Shown: positions 43,567 through 53,267, counted from the first letter of the stretch. The stretch is DNA of 64,000 nt from Brevibacillus laterosporus (GCF_030489605.1 NZ_JAUKFY010000017.1:38033-102032), one strand, 5' to 3'. A program made the numbers and translations. The notes: generated by a model from the letters alone, not told the origin.

Positions 43567-44331
43567 ATGGGTTATCCAACTGACTTACTATCCAGCCGTT
43601 CCATCATCAAACATGGCAAATATGCTTTGATTGCTCCGGAGGGCTTGGTCAATAACGTAGTTCCGGGTTTTGAAAACTGCTCGATTTCTATTTTGGCAAC
43701 TCCGAAGCTTGGAGCTAGCTTTGTCGATTATGTGGTTACGATGCATAAGGGTGGCAAAAATACAGAGGGCTTTGGTGGACAAGACCTTGTCGAAACCTTC
43801 GTATATGTTCTTGAAGGTGAAGTAAAGGCATCTGCTGGTGATCAGGCATACACATTGACAAGCGGCGGATACCTATACTGCCCACCAGGAACGACAATGT
43901 ATCTGGAAAATCTCAAGGATGGCGACAGCAAGCTATTCTTGTACAAGCAGAAACATAAACCGTTAAAAGACTTGAAACCATGGGTTGTTTCCGGTAATTC
44001 AAATGACATCCCTGAAGAAAATTATGATGGCATGACTGATATGCGAATTCAGGATCTTCTACCGAAAGAAATAGCTTTTGATATGAATTTCCACATTTTG
44101 ACCTTTGATCCGGGTGCATGCCATCCGTTTATTGAAACGCATGTTCAGGAGCATGGAGCATACTTACTCTCTGGCGAAGGAGTGTACAACCTCGATAACG
44201 AGTGGATTCCTGTGAAAAAAGGCGATTATATCTTCATGGGTCCATACGTGCAACAGGCTTGCTACGCTGTCGGTCGAGAAAAGCTTGCTTATGTTTACTC
44301 GAAAGACTGCAACCGAGACGCGGATCTCTAA
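43567..44331 (+). CDS. allE: (S)-ureidoglycine aminohydrolase
   Basis: The product is 254 residues, a bicupin: cupin 1 around GGQDLVETFVYVLEGEVKAS and YLYCPPGTT, cupin 2 around IETHVQEHGAYLLSGEGVYN with the Mn-binding residues. It converts (S)-ureidoglycine to (S)-ureidoglycolate and ammonia. ATG 43567 (MGYPTDLL) matches the usual N-terminus of the family and has GGGAGAG seven bases ahead; a longer frame begins at 43501 overlapping the MFS stop. It is followed by a processing-type hairpin at 44358-44385. Confidence 0.93.
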   Translation: MGYPTDLLSSRSIIKHGKYALIAPEGLVNNVVPGFENCSISILATPKLGASFVDYVVTMHKGGKNTEGFGGQDLVETFVYVLEGEVKASAGDQAYTLTSGGYLYCPPGTTMYLENLKDGDSKLFLYKQKHKPLKDLKPWVVSGNSNDIPEENYDGMTDMRIQDLLPKEIAFDMNFHILTFDPGACHPFIETHVQEHGAYLLSGEGVYNLDNEWIPVKKGDYIFMGPYVQQACYAVGREKLAYVYSKDCNRDADL

Positions 44332-44357
44332 GAGAAGTGCCTCAGCAGACGAGGAAG

Positions 44358-44385
44358 ATGGTAAAAGGTGACTGCTTTTTACCAT
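44358..44385 (+). other. Intercistronic hairpin between allE and allD
   Basis: ATGGTAAAA (44358-44366) pairs with TTTTACCAT (44377-44385) without a T-run, so it is more likely an mRNA stability element than a terminator. Confidence 0.4.
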
Positions 44386-44451
44386 TCTCCTTGTTATTGC
44401 TAAGGAGCAATCACTGTATTGCTGAAATCCAATGTAATAGAGGTGTCGGAA

Positions 44452-45501
44452 TTGAGAGTATCCAGACAAGAGTTAAAAGAGCTGATTACCCATAAACTGC
44501 ACAAAGCTGGTTTGACCCAAGAGCATGCGGAAGGTGTGGCGGAGGTTCTGGTCCATGCCGACATTAGAGGCATTCATTCCCATGGGGCCATGCGTGTAGA
44601 ATACTATGCAGAACGGATTGCAAAAGGCGGTTTACATACTGATCCTGCCTTTACATTTGAAAAAACTGGCCCTTGCACAGCGGTATTTGACGGGGACAAT
44701 GGAGTAGGTCATGTAGCCGCTAAGCAGGCGATGGACGAAGCTATCAAGATGGCCAAGGAAAACGGGGTAGCTGTTGTTGGCGTCAGAAGAATTGGACATA
44801 GTGGAGCTCTTTCTTATTTTGTACGTCAGGCTGCAAAATCAGGGATGATTGGTATTTCTATGTGTCAATCTGATCCAATGGTCGTTCCGTTCGGGGGTTC
44901 TGAGCCGTACTACGGTACCAATCCAATTGCTTTTGCTGCCCCTAGCAATGACAAGCGCATCATGACGCTGGACATGGCGACAACCGTACAGGCTTGGGGA
45001 AAAATTCTTCATGCTAGATCTAAACAGGAATCCATCCCGGATACTTGGGCAGTGGATAAAGAAGGTCATCCAACAACAGATCCTTTCAAGGTAAATGCTC
45101 TGCTTCCGATCGCGGGTCCAAAGGGCTATGGCTTGATGATGATGGTGGACGTGCTTTCAGGTATTCTGCTAAATCTTCCATTTGGGAATAAAGTTTCCTC
45201 CATGTACCATGATTTGACTGAATATAGGAATCTTGGTCAGCTTCATCTTGTTATTAATCCAGCTTTCTTTACTGATGCAGATATGTTTAAACAGCATATT
45301 TCTGCTACGATGGACGACCTGAATCAAATTAAGCCGGCGCCCGGTTTTAAACAGGTGCTTTTCCCAGGTCAAAACAACGACATGATTCAGGAAGAATACG
45401 AAAAAAATGGCATTGAAATTGTGGATGATGTCTATGAATATCTGGTTTCGGATATCGTTCATCGGAATGCCTATGATCATAAAGACCCCTTTGCTAAATA
45501 A
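44452..45501 (+). CDS. allD: Ureidoglycolate dehydrogenase, copy 1
   Basis: The product is 349 residues of the Ldh2/malate-type NAD(P) dehydrogenase family: HADIRGIHSHGAMRVEYYAE with the conserved His, GVRRIGHSGALSYFV, PFGGSEPYYGTNPIAFAAP, GPKGYGLMMMVDVLSG. It oxidises (S)-ureidoglycolate to oxalurate. The TTG start at 44452 aligns with the ATG of copy 2 and has GAGGTG upstream. It is followed 38 nt later by a near-identical gene; the two differ mainly around residues 275-320. Confidence 0.92.
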   Translation: MRVSRQELKELITHKLHKAGLTQEHAEGVAEVLVHADIRGIHSHGAMRVEYYAERIAKGGLHTDPAFTFEKTGPCTAVFDGDNGVGHVAAKQAMDEAIKMAKENGVAVVGVRRIGHSGALSYFVRQAAKSGMIGISMCQSDPMVVPFGGSEPYYGTNPIAFAAPSNDKRIMTLDMATTVQAWGKILHARSKQESIPDTWAVDKEGHPTTDPFKVNALLPIAGPKGYGLMMMVDVLSGILLNLPFGNKVSSMYHDLTEYRNLGQLHLVINPAFFTDADMFKQHISATMDDLNQIKPAPGFKQVLFPGQNNDMIQEEYEKNGIEIVDDVYEYLVSDIVHRNAYDHKDPFAK

Positions 45502-45539
45502 AATAGGCGGTTGTGGTGTGAAAGGAAGGTGGCATAAAA

Positions 45540-46589
45540 ATGAGAGTAAGCAAACAAGAGCTAAAGGAGTTAATCACTCGCAAACTCCATATAGCCGGAT
45601 TGACAGAGGAGCATGCAGAAGGAGTGGCTGACGTTCTGGTCCATGCGGATGCAAGGGGTGTTCATTCTCATGGTGCTATGCGTGTAGAATACTACGCCGA
45701 ACGAATTGCTAAGGGTGGTACCAATGCGTATCCTACGTTTACATTCGAAAAGACGGGGCCTTGCACTGCTATTTTTGATGGGGACAATGGGGCAGGGCAT
45801 GTAGCGGCTAAGGTAGCAATGGATGAAGCTATCGCAATGGCCAAAGAGACCGGCCTTGCAGTTGTAGGTGTTCGCAGAATTGGCCATAGTGGAGCTCTCT
45901 CTTACTTTGTTCAGCAGGCAGCAAAAGAGAATATGATTGGAATCTCTGTGTGCCAATCTGATCCGATGGTCGTACCATTTGGCGGCTCAGAGCCGTATTA
46001 TGGAACAAATCCAATCGCCTTTGCTGCTCCTGGGCAAGGTGACGACATGATTACATTCGATATGGCGACAACCGTACAGGCTTGGGGAAAAATCTTACAT
46101 GCGAGATCAAAAAATGAAACAATTCCAGATACATGGGCGGTAGACAAAGAGGGTCATCCGACCACAGATCCATTCCAAGTAAACGCTTTGGTACCAATCG
46201 CTGGACCTAAAGGATACGGATTAATGATGATGGTAGATGTACTTTCCGGTATTTTACTCGGACTGCCGTTTGGAAATAAAGTGTCATCGATGTACCATGA
46301 CCTGACAGAATATCGGAATCTGGGACAGCTTCATATCGTAATTAATCCAGCTTATTTTACAAGCCTGTCTGGATTTTTACAAAACATTACGAATACAATG
46401 CAGGATTTGAATCAGATTAAACCAGCTCCCGGTTTTAAAGAAGTATCTTATCCGGGACAGCGTAGCAAAATTCGCGAGGAAGACAGCGAGAGCAACGGGA
46501 TCGAAATCGTGGATGATGTGTATGACTATTTAGTGTCGGACGATGTTCATAAAAACCAATACGACAAGAAAGATCCTTTTGCAAAGTAA
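45540..46589 (+). CDS. allD: Ureidoglycolate dehydrogenase, copy 2
   Basis: The product is 349 residues, about four-fifths identical to copy 1, with the same motifs (HADARGVHSHGAMRVEYYAE, GVRRIGHSGALSYFV, GPKGYGLMMMVDVLSG). It starts with ATG after AAGGAAGGTGG. It differs from copy 1 in a patch before the end (TSLSGFLQNITNTMQDL against TDADMFKQHISATMDDL) and in the following linker. The tandem pair looks like an old local duplication kept under selection: both copies are intact. A difference in cofactor or substrate (for example lactate- or malate-like ureides) is possible. Confidence 0.92.
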   Translation: MRVSKQELKELITRKLHIAGLTEEHAEGVADVLVHADARGVHSHGAMRVEYYAERIAKGGTNAYPTFTFEKTGPCTAIFDGDNGAGHVAAKVAMDEAIAMAKETGLAVVGVRRIGHSGALSYFVQQAAKENMIGISVCQSDPMVVPFGGSEPYYGTNPIAFAAPGQGDDMITFDMATTVQAWGKILHARSKNETIPDTWAVDKEGHPTTDPFQVNALVPIAGPKGYGLMMMVDVLSGILLGLPFGNKVSSMYHDLTEYRNLGQLHIVINPAYFTSLSGFLQNITNTMQDLNQIKPAPGFKEVSYPGQRSKIREEDSESNGIEIVDDVYDYLVSDDVHKNQYDKKDPFAK

Positions 46590-46710
46590 ATTCATAGCTA
46601 GCCTATAAAGAGAATTCCTTCTATAGCAGCATCCTTGTTCTTTACCAAATTGACGCTGTAATGCTTTAATGAATAAATTAACTTATCTGACGGAAGAGGT
46701 GCGCGTACTA

Positions 46711-48453
46711 ATGCTATATTCCATCATTAAAGAAAATTCCTATCAAGATTCGGTTAATCTCATGCTCCTGACAAACAAGATTTCCACGATGGATGGAGTC
46801 AAACAAGCCTCCATAATGATGGGAACACCTGCGAATAAAGAGATTTTCCAAAATACGGGTATGTTTACCGATGAGCTAGAAAAAGCAGGGCCTAACGATA
46901 TGTGCATCGTGATTGATACAGACGATGAAGACAAGGTAGCTCAGGTGCTGACCACCATTGAAGAGGAGCTGAAAAACCAAGCTATCAGCAGTAGCAAACA
47001 AGAATTCGAATCCGTCCGAACTTGGGATAAAGCGATGCAGGTTCTGCCTAATGCCAATCTTGCTCTGATCTCTGTACCTGGTCAATATGCAGCCGAAGAA
47101 GCAGAAAAAGCACTTGATCGCGGGCTACATGCCTTTATTTTTAGTGATAACGTTACAATTGAGGATGAACTACGGCTAAAACAAAAAGCCCATGAAAAAG
47201 GGTTACTGCTCATGGGGCCTGACTGCGGAACTGGGATTTTATCCGGCATTCCGGTAGCTTTCGCTAACGTGGTAAAAGAAGGCAACATTGGTGTCGTGGG
47301 AGCTTCAGGTACTGGTATTCAGGAGGTTACCACTCTTATTGACCGTTTGGGTGGAGGTGTAAGCCATGCAATCGGAACAGGTGGTCGCGACCTTTCTGAA
47401 ACTATCGGAGCAATTACAATGTTAGATGCTATTTCTGGACTTGAGAAACATCAAGCTACCGAGGTAATCGTTGTTATTTCAAAACCTCCTGCAAAAGAAG
47501 TTCGTAACCAGGTGGTTCAGCTTTTACACCGCATATCAAAACCAGTAGTTGCTATTTTTGTAGGTGAAGACCCTCAAGCACATGAAGGTAGCGTACATTA
47601 TGCCCATACATTGGAAGAGACTGCCATGATTGCCGTGGATCTGTCTAAAGGAAGAGAAATCAAAGTGAACTACAATAAGCTGAGTACAGAAGCTCCGAAA
47701 GTTGAGCTGAAACCAGAGCAAACAGCCATTAAAGGTCTGTACTCGGGTGGTACGCTTGCTTATGAAACCGCTATCCTGATGTCGAAAGGTCTTGAATTGG
47801 GACAACTCATTCACGAAGAGGGCTATATGCTAAAAGCAAAAGGTCATGAGGTAATCGACTTAGGGGATGACAAGTACACACAAGGCAAGCCTCACCCGAT
47901 GATTGATCCAGAGACAAGAATCCATTACATCGAGCAGGCAGCCTTGGATGAATCCACAGCGATCATTTTACTAGATGTTGTTTTAGGTTACGGTGCTCAT
48001 GATGATATGGCTGGTGCATTGTTGCCTGTCATAGAGAAAGCTCAACGTAGTGCCAGAGAAAAAGGCAAGAATTTGTATTTCGTAGCAACGTTGTGCGGAA
48101 CTGAAAAAGACCCTCAAGATTACCACGCGCAAAAGCAAAAGCTGGAGGAAGCTGGCGTTATCGTAAAAGAGAGCAACAATCAGGCTGTTCGGACAGCTCT
48201 CATTATGTTGGGAATCCAGCTTAAGGACAAGGAAAAATCATTCATTGCCGGCAAGCAGTATGAACAAGAGGACAGCAAGGTTTCAGAATCCATTGGTAAG
48301 CTTTTGAGTGGAAAACCGGTAGTGATTAATGTGGGACTCAAGAAATTTGTAAACGCAGTCACTAGCTACGGTGGTAGTGCTGTACATTTTGATTGGCGCC
48401 CGGTAGCTGGAGGAAATGAAAGAATGCGTAAGATTTTGAGCTTATTGAAGTAA
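46711..48453 (+). CDS. fdrA: FdrA/AllF, oxamate carbamoyltransferase subunit
   Basis: The product is about 580 residues, resembling two succinyl-CoA-synthetase-alpha-like units: MGPDCGTGILSGIPVAFANV, GNIGVVGASGTGIQEVTTL, LYSGGTLAYETAIL, DLGDDKYTQGKPHPMIDP and the end FDWRPVAGGNERM. E. coli fdrA, now called allF, with allG and allH makes oxamic transcarbamylase, which splits oxalurate with phosphate into oxamate and carbamoyl phosphate. ATG 46711 (MLYSIIKENSYQDSV) matches the family start and has GAGG upstream; a longer frame opens at 46669. Confidence 0.9.
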   Translation: MLYSIIKENSYQDSVNLMLLTNKISTMDGVKQASIMMGTPANKEIFQNTGMFTDELEKAGPNDMCIVIDTDDEDKVAQVLTTIEEELKNQAISSSKQEFESVRTWDKAMQVLPNANLALISVPGQYAAEEAEKALDRGLHAFIFSDNVTIEDELRLKQKAHEKGLLLMGPDCGTGILSGIPVAFANVVKEGNIGVVGASGTGIQEVTTLIDRLGGGVSHAIGTGGRDLSETIGAITMLDAISGLEKHQATEVIVVISKPPAKEVRNQVVQLLHRISKPVVAIFVGEDPQAHEGSVHYAHTLEETAMIAVDLSKGREIKVNYNKLSTEAPKVELKPEQTAIKGLYSGGTLAYETAILMSKGLELGQLIHEEGYMLKAKGHEVIDLGDDKYTQGKPHPMIDPETRIHYIEQAALDESTAIILLDVVLGYGAHDDMAGALLPVIEKAQRSAREKGKNLYFVATLCGTEKDPQDYHAQKQKLEEAGVIVKESNNQAVRTALIMLGIQLKDKEKSFIAGKQYEQEDSKVSESIGKLLSGKPVVINVGLKKFVNAVTSYGGSAVHFDWRPVAGGNERMRKILSLLK

Positions 48454-48486
48454 GCTGTCATTTGGATCTTAAACAATTCGTTATTA

Positions 48487-48501
48487 TTAAAACGCTTACA
48501 A
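48487..48501 (-). promoter_or_regulatory. cre-like site before allG
   Basis: TTGTAAGCGTTTTAA on the minus strand is one mismatch from the CcpA cre consensus. It lies in the 102-nt gap between fdrA and allG and could act as an internal roadblock. Confidence 0.4.
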
Positions 48502-48555
48502 AGCATATATATAAGAACATACAAATAAACTAATATCCGATTAGGAGGATGTAGC

Positions 48556-49821
48556 ATGTACGGACCTTATCAAACAATCGATGAAGCAAATCAGGCAGTT
48601 ATTCAAAAAATTGTAGCTGGTGCTCCTTTTCTAGTAGATGTAGTTCCTGCCAAATCCGTAGTAGAGGAATTAAACGGTCGGGTGCTTCTCCACGCAGGTC
48701 CACCTATTCAATTTGACGACATGACAGGACCAATGCAAGGGGCTTGCGTCGGAGCATGCTTATTCGAAGGGTGGGCGGCGAATGAAGAAGAAGCGATGAC
48801 CATGCTAAAACAAGGGGACATCACATTCATTCCTTGCCATCATGTCAAAGCTGTAGGCCCTATGGGCGGTATTACATCAGCCAACATGCCTCTATTGGTT
48901 GTGGAAAATCAGACGGATGGAAATCGTGCCTATTGTACGATGAATGAAGGAATCGGAAAAGTACTACGATTCGGAGCCTATTCTGAGGAGGTTATCCAGC
49001 GTCTAAGATGGATGAGAGATGTTTTGGGGCCTACTCTCTCTAAGGCTTTGTATCAAACAGAGAACGGCTTAAATATTAACGTCATGATGGCAAAGGCAAT
49101 TACGATGGGGGACGAGTTCCATCAACGCAATATCGCAGCTTCTCTTGTATTTTTAAAAGAAATCAGTCCTTATATCCTGCAAACCGATGCATCTGAAAAA
49201 GACAAATTCGATGTAGTGAAATTCCTAGCAGATACTGACCAGTTTTTCCTGAACGTTGCGATGGCAACCTCGAAAGCGGTGTTAGATGCTGCAAGAACAA
49301 TTCAGCACGGCACAGTGGTAACAGCTATGTCCAGAAATGGAAAAAACTTCGGAATACGTATCAGCGGTATGGGAGACGAATGGTTTACAGCCCCAGTTAA
49401 TACGCCTCAGGGATTATTCTTTACAGGCTATTCTCAGGAGATGGCGAATCCTGACATCGGTGATAGCGCTATTACAGAAGCATTTGGTGTTGGCGGTATG
49501 GCTATGGTTGCAGCTCCAGGTGTTACTCGTTTCGTAGGGGCGGGCGGATTTGAAGATGCGCTGGCAACCAGCAAAGAGATGACAGAAATTTGCATTGATC
49601 ATAACCCTAATTTCACGATTCCAACATGGAACTTTCAGGGTATCTGCCTTGGAATCGATGCACGAAAAGTAGTAGAAACAGGCATCACACCGGTAATTAA
49701 TACTGGAATTGCCCACAAGGAGCCTGGTGTAGGTCAAATTGGCGCAGGTACGGTTCGTGCACCTCTCGCTTGCTTTGAAAAAGCTCTAGAAGCTTATGCA
49801 CAAAAATTGGGATTAATTTAA
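48556..49821 (+). CDS. allG: AllG (DUF1116), oxamate carbamoyltransferase subunit
   Basis: The product is 421 residues matching YlbE/AllG (DUF1116): VEELNGRVLLHAGPPIQFDD, MTGPMQGACVGACLFEGWA, MSRNGKNFGIRISGMGDEWF, GHKEPGVGQ-like end (AHKEPGVGQIGAG). In E. coli it is one of the three subunits of oxamic transcarbamylase. AGGAGG stands eight bases before the ATG. It is followed 28 nt later by allH. Confidence 0.9.
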   Translation: MYGPYQTIDEANQAVIQKIVAGAPFLVDVVPAKSVVEELNGRVLLHAGPPIQFDDMTGPMQGACVGACLFEGWAANEEEAMTMLKQGDITFIPCHHVKAVGPMGGITSANMPLLVVENQTDGNRAYCTMNEGIGKVLRFGAYSEEVIQRLRWMRDVLGPTLSKALYQTENGLNINVMMAKAITMGDEFHQRNIAASLVFLKEISPYILQTDASEKDKFDVVKFLADTDQFFLNVAMATSKAVLDAARTIQHGTVVTAMSRNGKNFGIRISGMGDEWFTAPVNTPQGLFFTGYSQEMANPDIGDSAITEAFGVGGMAMVAAPGVTRFVGAGGFEDALATSKEMTEICIDHNPNFTIPTWNFQGICLGIDARKVVETGITPVINTGIAHKEPGVGQIGAGTVRAPLACFEKALEAYAQKLGLI

Positions 49822-49848
49822 CAAAACGCAGAAAAGGGGGAGAGCGAC

Positions 49849-50763
49849 ATGAAAGAGCTACTCCGGATAAACGGGATGTACAGCCAGTCTGTGCACCCTC
49901 TCCTTCACACCGGCAACCCCGGCTATATCCATAGTGTTTTTCAGAATGGATTTAATATCGGAATGGAAGATGGGCTTATTTTTATCGGGGGAACAAAGAA
50001 CGGACTGCTTCCTTTTGGCATCCATGTGGAGGATAGTCTGGCCCAAAAGCTGGTTTCTTTAATCAAGCAAGGGGAAATCGTTCGCTATGACAGCGGCATG
50101 TCGGCTCTTCTCTTTTCCACGTTTTATATAAAATTGAACCCTAAGCATGCTTATCATCTCTTTGTAGAACCGATAACGGAGCAGCCTGAATCATTGCTTC
50201 GGCATTTGAAGGCGTTTGCAGTTGAGCTAGCAGCGGATAATCGACCTACAGGAGCTGATATTTCCGTAGAGAATTTTATCCACTGCTTCATGAAGGAATC
50301 CTTTGTGTTTTGTTCGGAAAGCGAACGGAAGGTATTACAACTGATGGATGCTGCTTCAGCGGAGAGTCAGTCACAGATCGATGAAATTCTCAGGTACTGG
50401 ATTGGTCGCGGAAAAGGCCTCACACCTTCTGGAGACGACATGCTCGTGGGACTGCTTGCAGTGGATGCAGTAACGGAAGTGCTGACGGACTCCTTCCGCT
50501 TACACGTAACCAGGCTAGTGGAGAACGAAGCACTGACAACAGATATCAGCCGTGAATACCTGAAGTATGCACTGAAGCGGGACTTTAGCTCGGTGGTGAC
50601 AGATGTTTTACATTCTCTACTACAAAAGGATACAGACAGCTTGAATGAGAGGATTAGAGATTTACTACACGTAGGTCATAGCTCAGGTCTGGATACAGCA
50701 TTTGGCATATTGATCGGTATGCTGATAATAAGGAGGAATTCAAATTGTCACAAAAAGTTGTAA
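49849..50763 (+). CDS. allH: AllH (DUF2877), oxamate carbamoyltransferase subunit
   Basis: The product is 304 residues of the DUF2877 family (YlbF/AllH). The clearest block is RYWIGRGKGLTPSGDDMLVG, the glycine-rich signature of this family, followed by DISREYLKYALKRDFSS. It is the third subunit of the oxalurate-splitting enzyme. AAGGGGGAG precedes the ATG. Its last 19 nt overlap the carbamate kinase gene, indicating coupled translation. Confidence 0.87.
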   Translation: MKELLRINGMYSQSVHPLLHTGNPGYIHSVFQNGFNIGMEDGLIFIGGTKNGLLPFGIHVEDSLAQKLVSLIKQGEIVRYDSGMSALLFSTFYIKLNPKHAYHLFVEPITEQPESLLRHLKAFAVELAADNRPTGADISVENFIHCFMKESFVFCSESERKVLQLMDAASAESQSQIDEILRYWIGRGKGLTPSGDDMLVGLLAVDAVTEVLTDSFRLHVTRLVENEALTTDISREYLKYALKRDFSSVVTDVLHSLLQKDTDSLNERIRDLLHVGHSSGLDTAFGILIGMLIIRRNSNCHKKL

Positions 50764-51704
50764 TTGCTCTTGGGGGCAACGCTATTTTACAATCCAAACA
50801 GCAGGCTACCTATGAAAATCAACTGGAAAATATTCAGAAAAGCTGCGAGGTAATCGCACGTATTGTGAAGCAGGGCTATGAGGTAATTATCACACATGGG
50901 AACGGTCCGCAGGTCGGAAATATATTGCGTCAACAGGACGAAGCAAAAGAAGTTGTTCCGCCGTTCCCTCTTCATGTGTGCAGTGCGGAATCCCAAGGCT
51001 TTATCGGGTATATGATGAATCAATGCCTGCTAAATGAGCTGCAAAAGCTCGGACTAAATAATTCAGTAATAAGCATGCTGACACAGACGGAAGTATCAAA
51101 GGATGATCCAGCATTCCAAAATCCGACAAAACCGATAGGCGTTTTCTACAGTGAAGAAGAAGCCAAGCGTTTTGCAGAGGAAAAAGGTTGGATTGTTAAG
51201 GAGGACGCAGGCAGAGGCTGGCGTCGGGTAGTTCCATCTCCAATGCCAAAAGCTATTATCGGAGCTGACTTAATCAAATCCTTGACAGATCAAGGAACCA
51301 TTGTAATTGCTGCGGGTGGGGGAGGTATACCTGTATCTCGCCAATCGGACGGAACTCTTATAGGTGTGGAAGCTGTTATTGATAAGGATCGAAGTGGTTA
51401 CCAGCTTGCTCAAGATGTGAATGCCGATATATTTATGATCTTGACAGATGTTGAGAATGTGTATGTCAACTATGGCAAACCAAATCAAAAATCACTAGAG
51501 ACAATATCGCTGGAAGAAGCCAAGCAGTATGCTGATGAAGGACAGTTCAGTGCCGGAAGCATGGGACCTAAAATGGAATCAGCCATAGGCTTTGCTGAAA
51601 AAGGTGGGGCTTCTATCATTTGTTCCTTGGATCAGGCGGATTTAGCTTTGGCAGGGAAAGCAGGTACCCGGATCACTCAATCTATAACAGCGCATCATAA
51701 ATAA
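50745..51704 (+). CDS. arcC: Carbamate kinase (AllK/ArcC type)
   Basis: The product is 319 residues of the amino-acid-kinase fold: VIALGGNAILQ, THGNGPQVGNI, AAGGGGIPVSRQ, ILTDVENVYVNYGKPNQ, GSMGPKMESAI. It turns carbamoyl phosphate and ADP into ATP, CO2 and ammonia, so the last step of ureide breakdown pays in ATP. It starts with TTG 50745, eight bases after AGGAGG and inside the end of allH. No arginine deiminase genes are near, so the ureide role (E. coli YbcF/AllK) applies. Confidence 0.93.
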   Translation: MSQKVVIALGGNAILQSKQQATYENQLENIQKSCEVIARIVKQGYEVIITHGNGPQVGNILRQQDEAKEVVPPFPLHVCSAESQGFIGYMMNQCLLNELQKLGLNNSVISMLTQTEVSKDDPAFQNPTKPIGVFYSEEEAKRFAEEKGWIVKEDAGRGWRRVVPSPMPKAIIGADLIKSLTDQGTIVIAAGGGGIPVSRQSDGTLIGVEAVIDKDRSGYQLAQDVNADIFMILTDVENVYVNYGKPNQKSLETISLEEAKQYADEGQFSAGSMGPKMESAIGFAEKGGASIICSLDQADLALAGKAGTRITQSITAHHK

Positions 51705-51724
51705 TAGAAGAGCTTATTTCGAAG

Positions 51725-51775
51725 GAGCAGTTTTATCGTCATGTAAATGGCAATAGGACTGCTCTATTCTGTTTT
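51725..51775 (+). terminator. Probable terminator of the ureide operon
   Basis: GAGCAGT (51725-51731) pairs with ACTGCTC (51758-51764) around a long loop, followed by TATTCTGTTTT. Confidence 0.55.
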
Positions 51776-51946
51776 ATGGTAAAGAAAACCATTCTAACCA
51801 ACAATCAACTACGCCTTGTTATTTGTATATGAGTAAAATGTCATCTCAGCATCATTGTAAAATCAATCAGATCGGTTATAGTAGGTAAAAGTATGAATGT
51901 AACATAACGTAAGGATTACCAACAAGAGATGAAACAGGAGAAACCA

Positions 51947-52930
51947 ATGAATATGATAAAGAAACTATTAAAACGAAAAATCGTCTGGATATGTCTTGTT
52001 CTTTTTGTATTTATCTATGGTAACAACAGTTCTTTGTTTGCCAATCGACCCGATGGATCCCCTCTATTGCTTGCTCATCGAGGACTTGCTCAGACCTTTA
52101 GCATGGAAAATATCACGAATGATACCTGTACAGCCGAGCGAATAATGACGCCGGAGCATCCTTATTTAGAAAATACCATCCCTTCCATGGATGCCGCTTT
52201 TAAAGCTGGTGCGGATATAGTAGAATTCGATGTTCAATGGACAAAAGACAACAATTTTGTTGTTTTCCATGATTGGACTCTTGAGTGTCGTACAAATGGA
52301 AAGGGTGTTACAAGAGATTATACAACCAAAGAGCTGCAAGCACTTGATATTGGATACGGCTATACGGCAGATGGCGGTAAAACCTTTCCATTCCGAGGGA
52401 AAGGAATAAATCTAATGCCGACTCTGGATGAGGTGCTGAACCATTTTCCTGATCGCTCCTTTCTGATTCATATCAAAAGTAATGATCCCAATGAAGGAAT
52501 TCAAATGGCGGCTTATCTGCAAAAACTACCAGCTAGCCGTCTGGACCAATTAACTGTGTATGGCGGGGATAAACCGGTAGCTGAGATAAAGGAGCGAATT
52601 CCTAGCCTGAGAACCATGTCAAAGGCTTCATTGAAAAATGATCTTCTTTCTTATATGGCAATAGGGTGGACCGGCTACGTACCCGCTAGTCTAAAGCATG
52701 CCCAGTTACATATACCTGATCAGCTTGCTCCTTGGCTTTGGGGATGGCCGAATCGTTTTCTGAATCGGATGGATGAAATGGACACACGAGTCATTATTGT
52801 AGGTGGAGATGGAGAAGGATTTTCAAGTGGATTTGACTCTCCTGAGGATATAAAACGCCTGCCAAACAATTATAGCGGCGGGATATGGACAAATCGGATT
52901 GATAAAATAGCTCCTTTATATAAACAGTAA
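51947..52930 (+). CDS. Membrane-anchored glycerophosphodiester phosphodiesterase-family protein
   Basis: The product is about 327 residues. A basic N-terminus and one hydrophobic segment (IVWICLVLFVFIYG) anchor or export it. The GDPD barrel follows: LLAHRGLAQTF, ENTIPSMDAAFKAGADIVEF, VVFHDWTLECRTNGKG, then MPTLDEVLNHF and HIKSND. Such enzymes cut glycerophosphodiesters or glycerophosphate polymers outside the cell to sn-glycerol-3-phosphate. ATG 51947 has AGGAG six bases upstream; ATG 51929 lies before that site. It stands alone. Confidence 0.85.
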   Translation: MNMIKKLLKRKIVWICLVLFVFIYGNNSSLFANRPDGSPLLLAHRGLAQTFSMENITNDTCTAERIMTPEHPYLENTIPSMDAAFKAGADIVEFDVQWTKDNNFVVFHDWTLECRTNGKGVTRDYTTKELQALDIGYGYTADGGKTFPFRGKGINLMPTLDEVLNHFPDRSFLIHIKSNDPNEGIQMAAYLQKLPASRLDQLTVYGGDKPVAEIKERIPSLRTMSKASLKNDLLSYMAIGWTGYVPASLKHAQLHIPDQLAPWLWGWPNRFLNRMDEMDTRVIIVGGDGEGFSSGFDSPEDIKRLPNNYSGGIWTNRIDKIAPLYKQ

Positions 52931-53210
52931 ACAATCATTTTAGGGAAAATGAATTTTTATGCTGACTTTTTCTAAAGAATGAGCAGAAAGGTAATAAGAG
53001 AAGACTTACAATTAAATTAGGAATGAATCGATAGAAGTTAATACACATAATGTTTGTTATGTTAACAAAATGACTCCTTTTTTATTAGGTTAGCATCCAA
53101 TCTGGTAGGGTTCAGGGATATAAAACTACAACGCTTACGACATAAAAAAACTATACATGTTTCAGAACACAAATTTATCAACTTACGAAAAAAAGAAAAA
53201 AGCGTTTTAT

Positions 53211-53267
53211 AAACAGATAAGGACTAAAGATAGAAGCTCATTTATCTTAGTCTTTATCTGTTTTATT
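53211..53267 (+). terminator. Long hairpin in the gap before the EndoU gene
   Basis: AAACAGATAAGGACTAAAGA (53211-53230) pairs with TCTTAGTCTTTATCTGTTT (53245-53263), one mismatch, followed by TATTT. It is 280 nt after the GDPD gene and may end a long 3' UTR or an unseen small RNA. The other parts of the 751-base gap hold the promoter described at 53454-53501. Confidence 0.65.

Noticed and set aside
44452..46589. The allD repeat as a transposon or assembly duplication
   Set aside because: The two copies differ throughout at third codon positions and have different spacers and starts, so it is a real old duplication.
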